Origin: a virus
Virus record (IMG/VR): IMGVR_UViG_3300021378_000143
Location: 1-25,619 of that record
Length of the DNA stretch: 25,619 nucleotides
Reading direction: 5' to 3' (one strand)
Numbering within the stretch: the first letter of the stretch is position 1; each line of letters starts with the position of its first letter. The translations under genes and the position numbers were made by a program. Positions 1 to 11,200 of this stretch are shown here, in pieces. The notes under the pieces were generated by a model, which saw only the letters and a list, made by a program, of their open reading frames with translations, made no database searches and had not been told where the DNA came from.

Positions 1-17
1 ATACTAGAGGCATTTAT

Positions 18-1046
18 ATGGTAGAGTTCTTAAATAGATACGTAGCATTAGGAAAAGAAAGCGCAAGCGCATACGGCACAGAAGTAGCCCCAACTACTTT
101 TGGAGAAGTTGATGATGAATCATTCGCAACAAGAATGGATTTACTTACAAGACAAGATATGAGTAGGGCAATTGTTGGTAAATCAGTAACAGGCAAAGAA
201 TATTCAGAAGGAGGCTATAATATGGCCGTTCAACTAGATGAGTTTTTAGGTAATACCTTAGCGGCATTTTTCCCAAAAGCAACTTTTGCTAATAGCATTC
301 ATACATTTAAAGAGCCTGCGGTAGCGGCAGATGAGTATGATTCCTTTACTATTGACGTAGGAAGAGAAGAGAAAATACACACTTACACAGGTATGGTAGC
401 AAATACCTTATCACTAACAGCATCCGTAGGAGAATACGTTATGATGAGTGCTGATTTCGTAGGTTGTAGAGAAAAAGCAACACAAGCCGCTATTTCAGAC
501 ACAGCAATTGTTTTTGAGGGAGACGCATTAGACGCTCTTTACTTTTCTAACGGAACAGTATTGTTTGACGATGGAACAGGTGATGCACCGGCGGCATCAG
601 CAAGTGTTAAATCAATTGATTTCCAAATTAGCCTTAACCCCGATACAGATAACGCTATGGCTTTAGGAGACAGCACATACAGCAGCAAACCAAAAATGCA
701 GCGTAGAGAAGTTACAGGAACAGTAGAGTTTAACAAAGTACTTTATGGCGACCAAGCATTAGACGAGCCGGATTACACATCTTTAGTAACATCAAAAGGT
801 CTTGCATATAATGACGGTACTAACCCTGTTATGACACTACATTTTACAGAAGAAGATACACCTGCGGATAATTACATAAAGTTTAACTTTTACAATATTC
901 GTTGGGAAACGCCTACTTCTAACGTAAGTGGAAGAGATTCACAAACAATGTCTGTTGGTTTCGTAGCACTATATGATAACAACAAAGGTTGTATGGACAT
1001 TACAGCAAAAGGCGGCGCATTAGGCTCTACTGCCTTCCCGCTATGA
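18..1046 (+). CDS. Major tail tube protein
   Basis: A 342 aa protein with the general layout of siphovirus tail tube proteins. The N terminus is a short extended segment (LNRYVALGKESASAYGTE) of the kind that opens phage tail tube proteins, followed by beta-rich sequence with little charge clustering and no membrane segment. Subunits would stack as rings around the tape measure protein to form the channel for DNA. Position supports this: it is followed by a small gene, a two-frame tail assembly chaperone and the tape measure gene, the standard siphovirus order. The ATG at 18 has an AGAGG Shine-Dalgarno match 7 bases upstream. The assignment rests on gene order and general sequence character, not on a diagnostic motif. 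A minor structural protein of similar fold is the main alternative. Confidence 0.75.
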   Translation: MVEFLNRYVALGKESASAYGTEVAPTTFGEVDDESFATRMDLLTRQDMSRAIVGKSVTGKEYSEGGYNMAVQLDEFLGNTLAAFFPKATFANSIHTFKEPAVAADEYDSFTIDVGREEKIHTYTGMVANTLSLTASVGEYVMMSADFVGCREKATQAAISDTAIVFEGDALDALYFSNGTVLFDDGTGDAPAASASVKSIDFQISLNPDTDNAMALGDSTYSSKPKMQRREVTGTVEFNKVLYGDQALDEPDYTSLVTSKGLAYNDGTNPVMTLHFTEEDTPADNYIKFNFYNIRWETPTSNVSGRDSQTMSVGFVALYDNNKGCMDITAKGGALGSTAFPL

Positions 1047-1056
1047 GGTGTTTAAC

Positions 1057-1242
1057 TTGAAAGATTTCATTAAATCATTAGGTAGGGAAATACCTGCTGA
1101 ACAGATGGAGAGTATTATTGCTATCGGTAATAAATTAAGGATAAAAAAATACTGCCGAAGATTTCCTTTGGCGACAAAACCCACACCTAAAATTACTAAA
1201 GCAAAAGTTATTGTTCCCGTAAAAATAGACGAAGAAGAGTAA
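1057..1242 (+). CDS. Small protein between tail tube and tail chaperone genes, unknown function
   Basis: A 61 aa reading from TTG at 1057, or 64 aa from GTG at 1048. I prefer TTG 1057 because GAGGTG at 1045-1050 is a strong Shine-Dalgarno sequence with 6 bases of spacing, whereas the GTG lies inside that sequence and has no site of its own. The GAGG overlaps the TGA stop of the tail tube gene, so translation is probably coupled. The N-terminal half is an amphipathic helix-like stretch, the middle is strongly basic (around RIKKYCRRF), then comes a proline/lysine-rich extended part and a DEEE acidic end. I do not recognise a family. Its place between tail tube and tail chaperone suggests a minor tail or completion protein. 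Confidence 0.55.
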   Translation: MKDFIKSLGREIPAEQMESIIAIGNKLRIKKYCRRFPLATKPTPKITKAKVIVPVKIDEEE

Positions 1243-1251
1243 TTCTTTATT

Positions 1252-1265
1252 AAAGGAATACCTTT
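1252..1265 (+). other. Short inverted repeat in the gap before the tail chaperone gene
   Basis: AAAGG-AATA-CCTTT forms a 5 bp stem with a 4 base loop in the 57 base gap 1243-1299. It overlaps an AT-rich CTTTATTAAAG stretch that could be a weak TATA-like element for the downstream gene. It is too small to call a terminator or operator with confidence. Confidence 0.25.
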
Positions 1266-1299
1266 TACATAGTATTAGCGAGAGCGAGAGTGTGGTATT

Positions 1300-1641
1300 A
1301 TGCCGGTAATGAAGAAAGAAATAGAATTAGAAGATGGAACAAAGATTTGGGTTAGGCAAGTTTCCGGTATGGAAAAACTAGCAATTACTAATGCGCAAGG
1401 AAAAGCATTTAGAAAAATGCGTCATGCGGGTGAAGTAGAAAATTGGACAGACGAACAAAACGAAGAGTTTGCTAATTATATTGATGAATATGGGGCAGGC
1501 ATTCAAAAACAAATTGAAGAGTGGATTCCTAATTGTATATTAGATGAAGAAATAGACATAAATATTTTAACTTCGGAAGAGTTAATGAATATATTATCCT
1601 TTGTAAGAGGGGATGAAAAGGATGGCGCTATCCCTTTATAG
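1300..1641 (+). CDS. Tail assembly chaperone, short form (gpG-like)
   Basis: A 113 aa acidic, helical, cytosolic protein. The C-terminal half carries a TSEELMNILSFVRG segment of the kind that ends the first frame of many phage tail assembly chaperones. It lies between tail tube and tape measure genes, where lambda-like phages encode gpG and gpGT, which coat the tape measure protein before the tube assembles. The frame ends in TAG at 1639-1641, and the codons just before it (CCT TTA) form a slippery heptamer with the preceding C. The -1 frame then stays open to 1946, so this ORF should also give a longer G-T-like fusion of about 215 aa. The ATG at 1300 follows a weak GAGAGTGTGG purine stretch. 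Function is inferred from position, length and frameshift layout. Confidence 0.72.
   Translation: MPVMKKEIELEDGTKIWVRQVSGMEKLAITNAQGKAFRKMRHAGEVENWTDEQNEEFANYIDEYGAGIQKQIEEWIPNCILDEEIDINILTSEELMNILSFVRGDEKDGAIPL
1632..1638 (+). promoter_or_regulatory. Programmed -1 ribosomal frameshift slippery site CCCTTTA
   Basis: C CCT TTA fits the canonical X XXY YYZ slippery heptamer in the zero frame and is followed directly by the TAG stop at 1639-1641. After a -1 slip the two tRNAs re-pair on CCC and TTT, and decoding continues with ATA GAT TTT into a frame open to the TAA at 1944-1946. The -1 frame is closed upstream by TGA at 1614-1616, so the shift must occur in 1617-1638, and this is the only good slippery heptamer there. 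A stem-loop lies 16 bases downstream. Confidence 0.72.
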
Positions 1642-1946
1642 ATTTTATTAGAGTAGCCCCCTCTCTATGTATGGCCTTCAAGGGGGTTTTACCCTCAGAT
1701 TTATGGTTAAAATATAATGTAGAAGGCGGTAAGCATTTAATGGACTTAGACCTTCTTATAGCGGCTAATATTAATGATAGTATAAATGAAGCAACTACAA
1801 AAGCAAAGAGTAAAGACGCTAAAGGTGCAGTCGCTAGACGCGACCAAAGAAGGGAAAAACGCAAACTATTAAACAACAACAATGACCTACTCGATATATT
1901 GAGAGATAGCGGAGTGCCTGTTGAGGGCAAGAGTAGTGATGATTAA
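1635..1946 (+). CDS. Tail assembly chaperone, frameshift extension (gpT-like part of a G-T fusion)
   Basis: This -1 frame continuation adds about 102 residues to the upstream 113 aa. The segment before its first ATG (1671) reads as normal protein (YPFIDFIRVAPSLCMAF), which argues that it is translated from upstream and does not start at 1671. That ATG has no Shine-Dalgarno sequence, only CCCCCTCTCT before it. The middle (PSDLWLKYNVEGGKH) is followed by a basic, probably helical part with RRDQRREKRK and an acidic end. In lambda-like phages the T part binds the tape measure protein, whose gene begins 2 bases after this stop. A separate gene starting at 1671 is the less likely alternative. Confidence 0.68.
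   Translation, partial: FIDFIRVAPSLCMAFKGVLPSDLWLKYNVEGGKHLMDLDLLIAANINDSINEATTKAKSKDAKGAVARRDQRREKRKLLNNNNDLLDILRDSGVPVEGKSSDD
1655..1688 (+). promoter_or_regulatory. Stem-loop downstream of the frameshift site
   Basis: Bases 1655-1662 (AGCCCCCT) can pair with 1681-1688 (AGGGGGTT): 8 bp with one G-U pair and five G-C pairs, closing an 18 base loop. It starts 16 bases after the slippery heptamer, farther than the usual 5-9 bases, so a stimulatory role is possible but unproven. A competing small hairpin (GGG/CCC at about 1684-1694) could form instead. Confidence 0.4.
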
Positions 1947-1948
1947 AT

Positions 1949-4900
1949 ATGATTGATGCAACAATTCTTCCTTTTTTCACAGGTCTATTTCCAATAATAT
2001 GCGCTATTACTTTACTAGTTTTACGTGCCGGTGCGTCTAGGGTTTTCTTCGACATCGTAGGTACTTTCCAAGCAGGAAGATTAATTCAAGATGCGCAAGC
2101 AGCACAAACAGTTTTTGAGTCTTTATACTTAGATACTTTTATGGGTATTCAAGAAGCAGGTCAAGAAATAGGTGAAATGTTTACCAATGTAGTAGAAGAA
2201 ATAATGCCTCTTACCGAAGAAATAGAAGAAGCAAGAATACAATTAGAAAAGTTTTTAGATGTTCCTACTGATGAAATGGATGAGGTAGCCCAAAGTATAA
2301 CCGACATAGGTCTTGCTCTTGGTTTTGCTTCTGATGAGGCTATGTTAGCAGGTGCTAAAATGGCTCAATTGAGTGGTGTTTTAGGGGCATCTACTATGGA
2401 TGTGGGTACAGAAATAGGTATGATGTTTGGTCTAATAAGTGGTATGGAAACTGACGCAGCCATGCAAAGATTAATTAACTTACAACAACAAACTAAGTTT
2501 ATGACTAAAAATATCGAAGAAGGTATGAATGCCGAAGAACAGGCTAATATAATACGTAGAGATTCTATAAGGATATTAAATCAACTTAACACGGTTGAAA
2601 ACAGGTCGGTTGCTACGATGGAACAGATTACTTTCGTTATGAATCAATTCGCATCACAGGCTGATTTGACTAACGAAAGCATAGCAAGTATGGCTGCCTT
2701 ATCCGCTACTCTTATTGAGGCGGGTGAAGAACAAGGTAAGGGCGGTCGTGCTTTGCGTATGATGTATGCTAGGCTTGGTGCTGATATTAACGGCTCAAGA
2801 AAAGCGGTTGAAGATTTAGGGATAGCCGTAGCAGATTCAGAAGGAAATATGCGACCTTTGTCAAGGGTGTTATCAGATTTGTCGGTTGAGTATCAAAAAA
2901 TGAATGGTGAACAACAGACTGCTTTGGCTCAACAAGTAGCGGGTAATAGACACTATACCCGTCTTATTAAATTACTTGAAAACGTGGATAGGGTAAAGGA
3001 GTTGGAGTTTGAAGCAACAATTGCTATGTTCCCTGCTATGGATGAAATAGATAGAAGAAGAGATACAGAATTATTTAAGTTACAAAAAGCGGAAGCGGCT
3101 TATAAAAATGTAGCCGGTTCAATAGGTGATAATTTATTACCTGCTTTAACAAAAGCAACAGAAGCACAAACTGTATTTTTAAAACAAATAGAACAATTGT
3201 CGCAAAATAAGTTTTTTGGTTTTGCTATCAATTCTATCGTTACCTTTACGAAACTATCACAAAGTTTTGTTGGGCCTGCTCTTGGTATAATAATGGCTTT
3301 ACAAAATATGAATATTGCTTTAAAAACACAAGCAGCAATTACAAGAGCGTTGAATGGTGAAAAAATAGCCGGTATGGAACATACTAAAGAAGGTCTTGTT
3401 TTAATGACAAATGAGATTGCTTTACAAAAAGAATTAAATAGAAGAAATCAAGAAGAAGCATTAATAACAGAAAGAAAAAGAAGGCAAGAGTCAACAAAAG
3501 GTAAAGGTTTAGGAACAAGAAATGTAAACTACGCTAGGACTAGGTCTAAAAATCTGGAAAAACTCAGAAAAACCGAACTTGCCGGTCTAAAAGAAATAAG
3601 TAGAGAACAAGCAAAATTAATTTATTTAGAGGAAAGACATAGAGATGCAAAATTATCTCTTGGTACTAGTAGGAAAAAAATTGATGTAGAGGCTAGAGCG
3701 TTTCATGCAAAAAGACAAGAAGAAATACAAAAAGAAATAGATAATACTTATTTAAAGAAAGATATTATTCTCGCAAATGCCGCAGAAATATCAGCAAGAA
3801 AACAAGTTTATGATGATGTAGTAGCCGAAGCAAAAGATAGAGAATTAAGAAAAGAAGTAATGCTACAAGAAGCAGTAGAGATGGGTACTAAACAACAGGC
3901 TAAACGTATGCAGACAATAACAATGGGAATAGCCGCATTGGGTTCATCCTTTATGATGTTTAATGTTCCATTTATGAAACAACAGACGGAAATGAGAATA
4001 GGTATGACGTTGACTAGTGGGGCTATGGCTTACCAAACAGGTAAAATGATGTATAACTCAATAATTTCAGTAAAACAAATGTTTGTTAAGAGGGCGTTAA
4101 CTAAGGCATTTATACAAGAGGCGGCCGCAATAGGTCTTACTAATACGCAGATAATAGCGCATCTTGAAGCAAATAATGTTAAAAATGCTTCACAATTAGT
4201 AGGTATTGCTACTACCGAAGTATATAGTGCTGCTCATATAAAATTAGCAAAGGCCATAGGTATTTCTAATGCTGCATTAAAGAAAAGTATTATTGGTATT
4301 ACAGCAGTTGTCGCAATTATGGCCGGATGGTGGGTTTTTGATAAATGGACTGAAAAAGCCAAAAAAGCAGCAGATGAACAAGAAAGATTTAATAGCATTT
4401 CTTTAGATACAGGTAGAGTTTTAGAAATAATGAAAGACGGTACTATGGATGTAGAATCTGAAATACAAAAATTAACTAAAGAATTAAACGGATTAGATGA
4501 TACGCAAGATAAAATGTCGCAAGCAAGAATAACGGCAATAGAAAGTGAAATAGCGGCATTGATGCAAGTTAGAAGAATTACTAATTTCCAAAATACTGAT
4601 ATGAAAGAAAATATGGAAGCATCTAAAAAATATTTTGATGATTTAAAAATGTATGAAAGTATAAACAAAGGCATAACTAGTGATGGACATAACTTTTTTA
4701 GTATGGGAACAGTAGATACTATTAATAACTCTAATACAAGATTCTTAAATCAACTCGGAAATATTTTCCGAATAAATGACAAAGAGTTTAAGGGTTACGG
4801 TGCTTTTGCGACAGCAACAGATGATGTTAGGGAGTTTAGAGAAGAATATTCAGATTTAGTTGCGTTTATAGAATTACATAAAATTACAACCTATGAAGAA

Positions 4901-5245
4901 TTAGAAACTACTGCTGAATCATATAAGACAAGCATAAATGAATTAATGGGTGTGGAAGCAGAAGGTGTAAGTAATTTGGCGCAAGAATATTCAGTTTTAA
5001 ACGATGAATTACAAGGCTTTGCTAATACTAGAGAAGAAATGTTCTATGGTTTTGATAGAAATAATTTGACAGGAGACTTGGTTAGACAGGTTACTCAACA
5101 AGGAGTTGAAACATTAGTTACTACTACCGAAGTTATAATGACAAATAACTTTAATGGTATGACCGTACCACAGGTAGCAGACATGATTATAGAAGAGATA
5201 GAGGGAAGAGGAAACCTAAGAGGTTACAATCTCTCAACAACGTAG
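1949..5245 (+). CDS. Tail tape measure protein
   Basis: A 1098 aa protein with the make-up of phage tape measure proteins: long helical stretches rich in Ala, Gln, Glu, Met and Lys, with scattered hydrophobic segments. Residues about 225-345 resemble the conserved core of the phage minor tail/tape measure family (SMAALSATLIEAGEEQGKGG, then RALRMMYARL, then QQTALAQQVAGNRHYTRLIKL). Residues about 468-658 are highly charged and likely coiled coil. Hydrophobic segments occur near residues 5-26, about 655-675 and about 781-800 (GITAVVAIMAGWWVF). Such proteins set tail length and can contact the host membrane during DNA entry. At roughly 0.15 nm per residue the tail would be about 160 nm, which is an inference. 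The start lies 2 bases after the chaperone stop with only a weak ribosome site, so re-initiation is likely. Confidence 0.88.
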   Translation: MIDATILPFFTGLFPIICAITLLVLRAGASRVFFDIVGTFQAGRLIQDAQAAQTVFESLYLDTFMGIQEAGQEIGEMFTNVVEEIMPLTEEIEEARIQLEKFLDVPTDEMDEVAQSITDIGLALGFASDEAMLAGAKMAQLSGVLGASTMDVGTEIGMMFGLISGMETDAAMQRLINLQQQTKFMTKNIEEGMNAEEQANIIRRDSIRILNQLNTVENRSVATMEQITFVMNQFASQADLTNESIASMAALSATLIEAGEEQGKGGRALRMMYARLGADINGSRKAVEDLGIAVADSEGNMRPLSRVLSDLSVEYQKMNGEQQTALAQQVAGNRHYTRLIKLLENVDRVKELEFEATIAMFPAMDEIDRRRDTELFKLQKAEAAYKNVAGSIGDNLLPALTKATEAQTVFLKQIEQLSQNKFFGFAINSIVTFTKLSQSFVGPALGIIMALQNMNIALKTQAAITRALNGEKIAGMEHTKEGLVLMTNEIALQKELNRRNQEEALITERKRRQESTKGKGLGTRNVNYARTRSKNLEKLRKTELAGLKEISREQAKLIYLEERHRDAKLSLGTSRKKIDVEARAFHAKRQEEIQKEIDNTYLKKDIILANAAEISARKQVYDDVVAEAKDRELRKEVMLQEAVEMGTKQQAKRMQTITMGIAALGSSFMMFNVPFMKQQTEMRIGMTLTSGAMAYQTGKMMYNSIISVKQMFVKRALTKAFIQEAAAIGLTNTQIIAHLEANNVKNASQLVGIATTEVYSAAHIKLAKAIGISNAALKKSIIGITAVVAIMAGWWVFDKWTEKAKKAADEQERFNSISLDTGRVLEIMKDGTMDVESEIQKLTKELNGLDDTQDKMSQARITAIESEIAALMQVRRITNFQNTDMKENMEASKKYFDDLKMYESINKGITSDGHNFFSMGTVDTINNSNTRFLNQLGNIFRINDKEFKGYGAFATATDDVREFREEYSDLVAFIELHKITTYEELETTAESYKTSINELMGVEAEGVSNLAQEYSVLNDELQGFANTREEMFYGFDRNNLTGDLVRQVTQQGVETLVTTTEVIMTNNFNGMTVPQVADMIIEEIEGRGNLRGYNLSTT

Positions 5246-5253
5246 GTGAGAGC

Positions 5254-8200
5254 ATGGTAAGAACAGTATCGAAAAAATATCAGATATGGATAGCAGGTTA
5301 TTACGATGATTTTAACGGCGCTAGGGCTATTCCCGATAACCTACAACAACCTTCCGATACATCATACGCAGTAACGGTAAGTCATTTTGGAAATCCTATG
5401 AACGGCGAGGCTTCTCTCAACCCTCGTTATCGTTGGTCTATTGTAGAAAGGGCAAAAAAAACTAACTACGATACTACACTTTTAGGTACAAACGACGTAA
5501 ATCAATATTTACGTAACAACGGAGTTTTTGAGTGGCTAAGTTTAGACACCAAAAGAAATAACGCATCAGATTGGGAGGGTAGAATACAATTACAATATCC
5601 CGATGGACACGTTGCTAACAGGTATAGATTTGGCGGTAGTACATCCGAAGGAAATGTAGGTTATCAAAGATTTGTAAACGGACATGACACTAGTGGGTCT
5701 TACATAGTATCTGTCGGTGATAATGACGCAACATTTGGTAGAGCAGATATGAAAAGATTTACGGCTACAAACTACGCAGCAGAAAACGCAGGATTTATTT
5801 CTACCACAGGAAACTTCGTACAAAGAGCGCATCTTACAGGCTCTTGGATGGGAGAAAAAATAACGCAAAGCACAGCCGAATACAATGACATTACTACCTC
5901 TCCACCTAAAGTATTTGCCGAAGTTACTTCCCCTTCAAAACAACCTTTTTTATGTGTTCAAACAGTTAGAAAACACATTGATAATGACTCTCCTAATGTA
6001 CCAACTATTATATATGATGGTAAATTAAACTCGCGCTTAGATAGGGATGTTTTTACTACTAGACTAGCATTAAGAAGTTTTATTGCAGAAGGTTCTACCC
6101 AATGGGATGAAGTAGGTATAAAGTTTGAGATAGGTTTTCCTAGCCCTACATCTACTTTATTAACATCTGATGCAGGTCATTCCGGTACACCGGAAATAGA
6201 TTATACTTTAGACTTAAGTAATACTTTTTCGGGAATAATAAATGCGTATGATTCTTATGGTCTTTTGTATGATGGCTCTAATTTACAATCATATAGTAAT
6301 GATGATGCTTGGTTAGATATTGATTTTGTAATGAAATACTCAACAGGTAAATACGATGTTTATGTTAATGGTACTAGGGTTGTACTAAACGGCTCTCTCG
6401 CTAGTGGTACAGGAGTTGACCCATCAGATATGTATGGGTGGCAAATGACTGTCAATAGCCAAGAAACAACAGACGGTAATTTTGGTTACGTATCATATTT
6501 AATGTTAGACCGAGTAGGTATGGTAAGGTATCTTACTAATGATATAACTACTACCGAAGAAGTACAAATTAATAACGCACAACTTAGTAAAAGTAATAAC
6601 GGTATTAGTGTTTTTAAGGTAAATATATCCGATGACCCAAAAAGATTTAATGGTTCTACGGGTACTAACACTAGTGATTACATAGAAAATATAACTTCTT
6701 TATTTACTAACAGTACTCCTTTAGATTGGCAAGTTTTATTTTTTGCTGATATTGACAGTAGAATAGATAGACCTATTTGGAGGGGGGAAATAGATAACTT
6801 TAAAATAAACCAACAAGGGAGAAAAAGAGATTTAAGTTTTACCGCAAAAGATTCTTTATCGTTTTTAGATAGACAAGTACCACTTTGGGAAATAGGTCAA
6901 GAGTCTTTAGATACCGAAATATCAGAAACCCCTTATTGGTTGTATGACGCTCAAGGGTTTCAAGAAATAATGAATCTAGGGGCTACAAAATTAAAACTTA
7001 CAGGTAGTGATGTTGGGTTTGATAGTGATAGTAGTTATTTAGAAACGTCAACACAAAGAACGCAACAAAACTCCGGTTTGCCTATACAAATGTATAATAA
7101 TGAAAACACAGTATATGGCCCAAATAATATCGAAGATAATTATGAGGGTATAAATATTTTAGGTTTTCAAAAAGATACTTCCGGCAATACTTTAGTGTAT
7201 TTAAATAGTAGCACTCATACTATAACAACATCAACAGCAGTTACTATAAAAAGCACAAATCATAATGCTACTAACATTACACCAACAGCAGTTAGTGGTG
7301 CTACCTTAACTTTTGCTTCCGGTGATTTGGCTTTTTCTGCTGAAACTGCTAAAATAATATATATCGGAAAACACCAAAGTGCTTTACCCGATTATGATAG
7401 AAGAATTAATTTTAGTGGACTTAGTGCTGCGGGAGTACAAGCACAAATGGCTAGTGCTTGGGCTAATTGGAATAGTCATCGGCCTGTATATAGTGATTTA
7501 ACACCTCATAATGGGCCTTGGTATATGAATGTATATTATGATGCAGACCCGTCTTTAGAAGTTGGTGATTATTTTTACATTAATAAAGAGGCTATGGATA
7601 ATACAACAGCACTTAACTCCGCATATTTAAATAGACATAAAGTGAAAAGCGTACATAAAATTATGGGTTATTTTAACAACTATAATAGTACCGTAACTTC
7701 TGTTGGGTCTTGGTCGGCAACACCTGTTTGGGTAGTACAAACTTTTACAGAATACCCATCATCATTAGCGGAACATGGATTATATTCTCCCGAAACTACG
7801 TTAGCAAATGCCGCTTCTTCGGGCGCATCTAGTTTAGTTTTAACAGATGCTAGTTTATTTTCTACTAGTGGTACAGGTAGATTAGGAACAGCAAATAGCG
7901 CAGCAACAAATAATACTTTTACATGGACAGGAAAAAGTAGTAACACTTTAACAGGCGTTAGTGGTGTTTCCACTAATTTTGCAGCAGGAAGTTCTGTATT
8001 TGATGCCGTAGCCGAACAAGACTCATTACTCACTAACAACGACAGATTTGAATGGTCTAAAGATAGTGGTACTGTACCCAACGCTTTTGTAACAACTAAT
8101 GGATTGCCGTTATTAAACAGGGCTATACACGCACGATGGATGAGAGATTTACCTAACTCATTATGGTTTAGGTATCAGTTTGGTAAAATAGGTGAATTAC

Positions 8201-11200
8201 AAATAGGTAGTAATTATGATAATCAATTAGTACTAGACACTTCTGTAACCCCCTCAACTAAAATAATAGAAATAAGTTCTACTGCTTATTCTAATGCCCC
8301 TAGTAGTGGGGTAGCGGAAATATGGGATAATAGTACTTTTATGCCTAATAGAAATGTTGATGCGTTTAAAGGTAAGTTTGTTTATGAAGGTAAAATAAAT
8401 ACCAATAGTAAATATTATCTAATAGGGTGTAAATACATAAACTTTAAAATGAGTGGTTCGGGTCATAAAATTAAGTTTCAAAATATAAGTGATGACTATA
8501 AACACCTTTGGTTACTTTGGGCTGACATGAGAAACAATGGTTTAGCAGACGCAGATGGTTCACAAAGAAAACAATCATTTGGTTTACAATACCCACTAGA
8601 AGATAACTATGATATACAAATGTACTACGCAGACCAATTTGATGAAAATGGTAATGTAGATACTTTTGGTAGTTTAGAGGTAAATAAAGATATAAATATA
8701 TGGAATCTTGATACTACTACTGAACCAATTACAAACAAACCCTTTTCCAAACCTGTAAATTATTCTGACCCTAAAAACTTAGCAATCACAAATCCTATAC
8801 AGAATGACGGAAACGGAAAACTAAGAATTAACAGCGCATCAACACCAATTACAGGATTTGCTAATGGTGATTTAGTTTACTTAGTAGGTACTGCATCTCA
8901 CGATGGCTACCATACTATAACAGATACACAAAGCGGATATTTAGTTACGTCTACTGCCTTTTCTAGTGCTACTATGTCTATTACAGGCGGTAGTAATTCT
9001 AAAGGTTATTTTTACACAACAACAGGAAGTGAACAAGACTTTTCACACTATCACGATTGGGAAGATAAGGGGGGTGCTTTATTAATTATAGACTCTTCTC
9101 CTTTCTTTAACCTTAATACTCACACAAATGGGGGTAGAACAGGACAGGCTTCCGGTTTAGGTACTGATTTAGGAGATTACGTACAAGTAAGACAGGGTTT
9201 CCCTGCACTAATAGATAATTATTGGGCGGAAGCAATCTCTTCATATCAAACAACAGGAGATATTGCAGGTGAACATCCGGCTCAATATAGATTATTGTCG
9301 GATGCTACCCTAGCAAACGAAGGATTTATAAAAGGTGATAAAGGAATACCTGTTGATGATGTAAGTAAGTTTGATGACACGGGGGTAGGTAAATTAATTA
9401 CTGTTTTCCCAAATAAAAAAGATACTTTTTACTTTGTTTGGAATAATAAATTAGGCACAAAATACACTTCTCCATCTTCGGTAGATTCAATAACATCAAT
9501 AACAGACGGAACAAAAATTACAAATGCTAGTGCAGGTCATGTTACTGCCGGATTAAAAAACGGTATGTTAATTAAAAAAATAACAGGTGGTGTGTATACA
9601 AGAGAATATATTATAGATGTAGTTGACGAAGAAAATCTAAACGTAAGTGGTACATGGGCTGCCGGAGATACATACGAAGTACCTATACAATTAGGTAAAA
9701 TATTTATGATAGAAGAAGATAATATAAGCGTAAGCGCAGAAACGGACTTAACATCTTTAGAACAGGCTATTTGGGATGCACATTCAGCAACCGGCCAAAC
9801 TTGGGATGATTACGGAATTATTACTGATTATGATTTAACAGATGATAGTACTACACCCGACTCTTACGAAGTTCATGCTACTGTCCACAGCCAATTTATG
9901 TTGCGTTTGTTAATGCACGTAAGAGGTGACATAAAAAACAAAAATAGTGGTACTTTTTGGGAAAGCGATAAGTTTAGAACATTATGGAATGCTGCAATTA
10001 TGGACACTTGGTTGCCACCAACAACAGTAAAATCAATTTACGATATTAATAATATACCTATAACTTCTACGATGACTACTTACAATTCTATTAATAATAA
10101 TGATGGTTATGGGTCAATAGTAGACAGTAGGGGAAAAACATTTTTAAGTACTATAAAAACAATTAAGACAAATAGTGGCATAGGCACAGAAAATAATAAT
10201 AACATATCTTTTTCTTATCTTATTGGTAGAGATAATAGATTAGAGTTTAGACCTAAGTATAATAGTAGTAAGAGTTTAACTAGAAGTAACATGAAAGTAA
10301 ATAATTTACAGACAACGTCTAGCGCCCAAATTACTAATGTTAGGGTATATTATAATAATGGTAAAAGTTTTGTTGATTATCCTAACCCAAATATGACAGA
10401 TACTACTAGATGGAAAATATTAGAACACCCTACCATAACTCAAAGTTTTGAAGCACAAGTTTTAGCAAAACAACAATATAACACATACAAAAATAGCCCA
10501 CTAAAAATAAATGTTGAGCCTATATTAGAACCACATGAAAAATACAAAATGATAGGTACGGGTAGGTATGGTTACATAGCAGATTCTTACGTTGCCTTAG
10601 AAGGTACAGATGATGACTATACTAAGGTATGTAATTGGAGTAGATTAGGTACAGGTGGGGCTTTGTTTAATGGTATGGTAAATGCTTTAGACGGCAACCA
10701 AAAAACATCTACTAATTTGTATTCAAGATATGGTATAAGCAAATCTCCCGCTACAAGTGGTGATATTCCTTGGGAAGATAACTATTATTGGTACGGTAGT
10801 GGGTCTATATCTAACGCCGTACAAATAGTGCATATACCCGATAACACACCATTTGTTAGCGACAATTATGGAGAGCCTATGCGTATGTGGGTAGACTTAA
10901 AAAGCACTCAAACAGGAACAGATATAGACAATGCTGAGTTCACTATACACGTAGCGGATTATTCTTTTGTCGGTGAAACTAGGGCAATTCACCCAACAAA
11001 CAAAAGTGCTGCAAGTGTAAATGTAAAACATAGTGGTTTTTATGAGTTGGCTTTACCTTCGACATATAGCGACACAAGCGTAGGTAATATGGTAGTTAGT
11101 TTTAACGCAGAATATTGTAGGGCTTTGTTGCGTCATAGATGTGGCAACCCTACTAGTGTAAATATTCTAAAAGTAGTTACAACAAATACAAACTCCATAT

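Noticed and set aside
4234-4674. 146 aa open frame on the - strand inside the tape measure gene
   Set aside because: Mirror of a strongly coding + strand gene; composition is hydrophobic and Ser-rich as expected of an antisense shadow, with no operon context.
7680-8081. 133 aa open frame on the - strand inside the giant tail gene
   Set aside because: Antisense shadow of a clear beta-rich tail domain; no ribosome site or recognisable motif.
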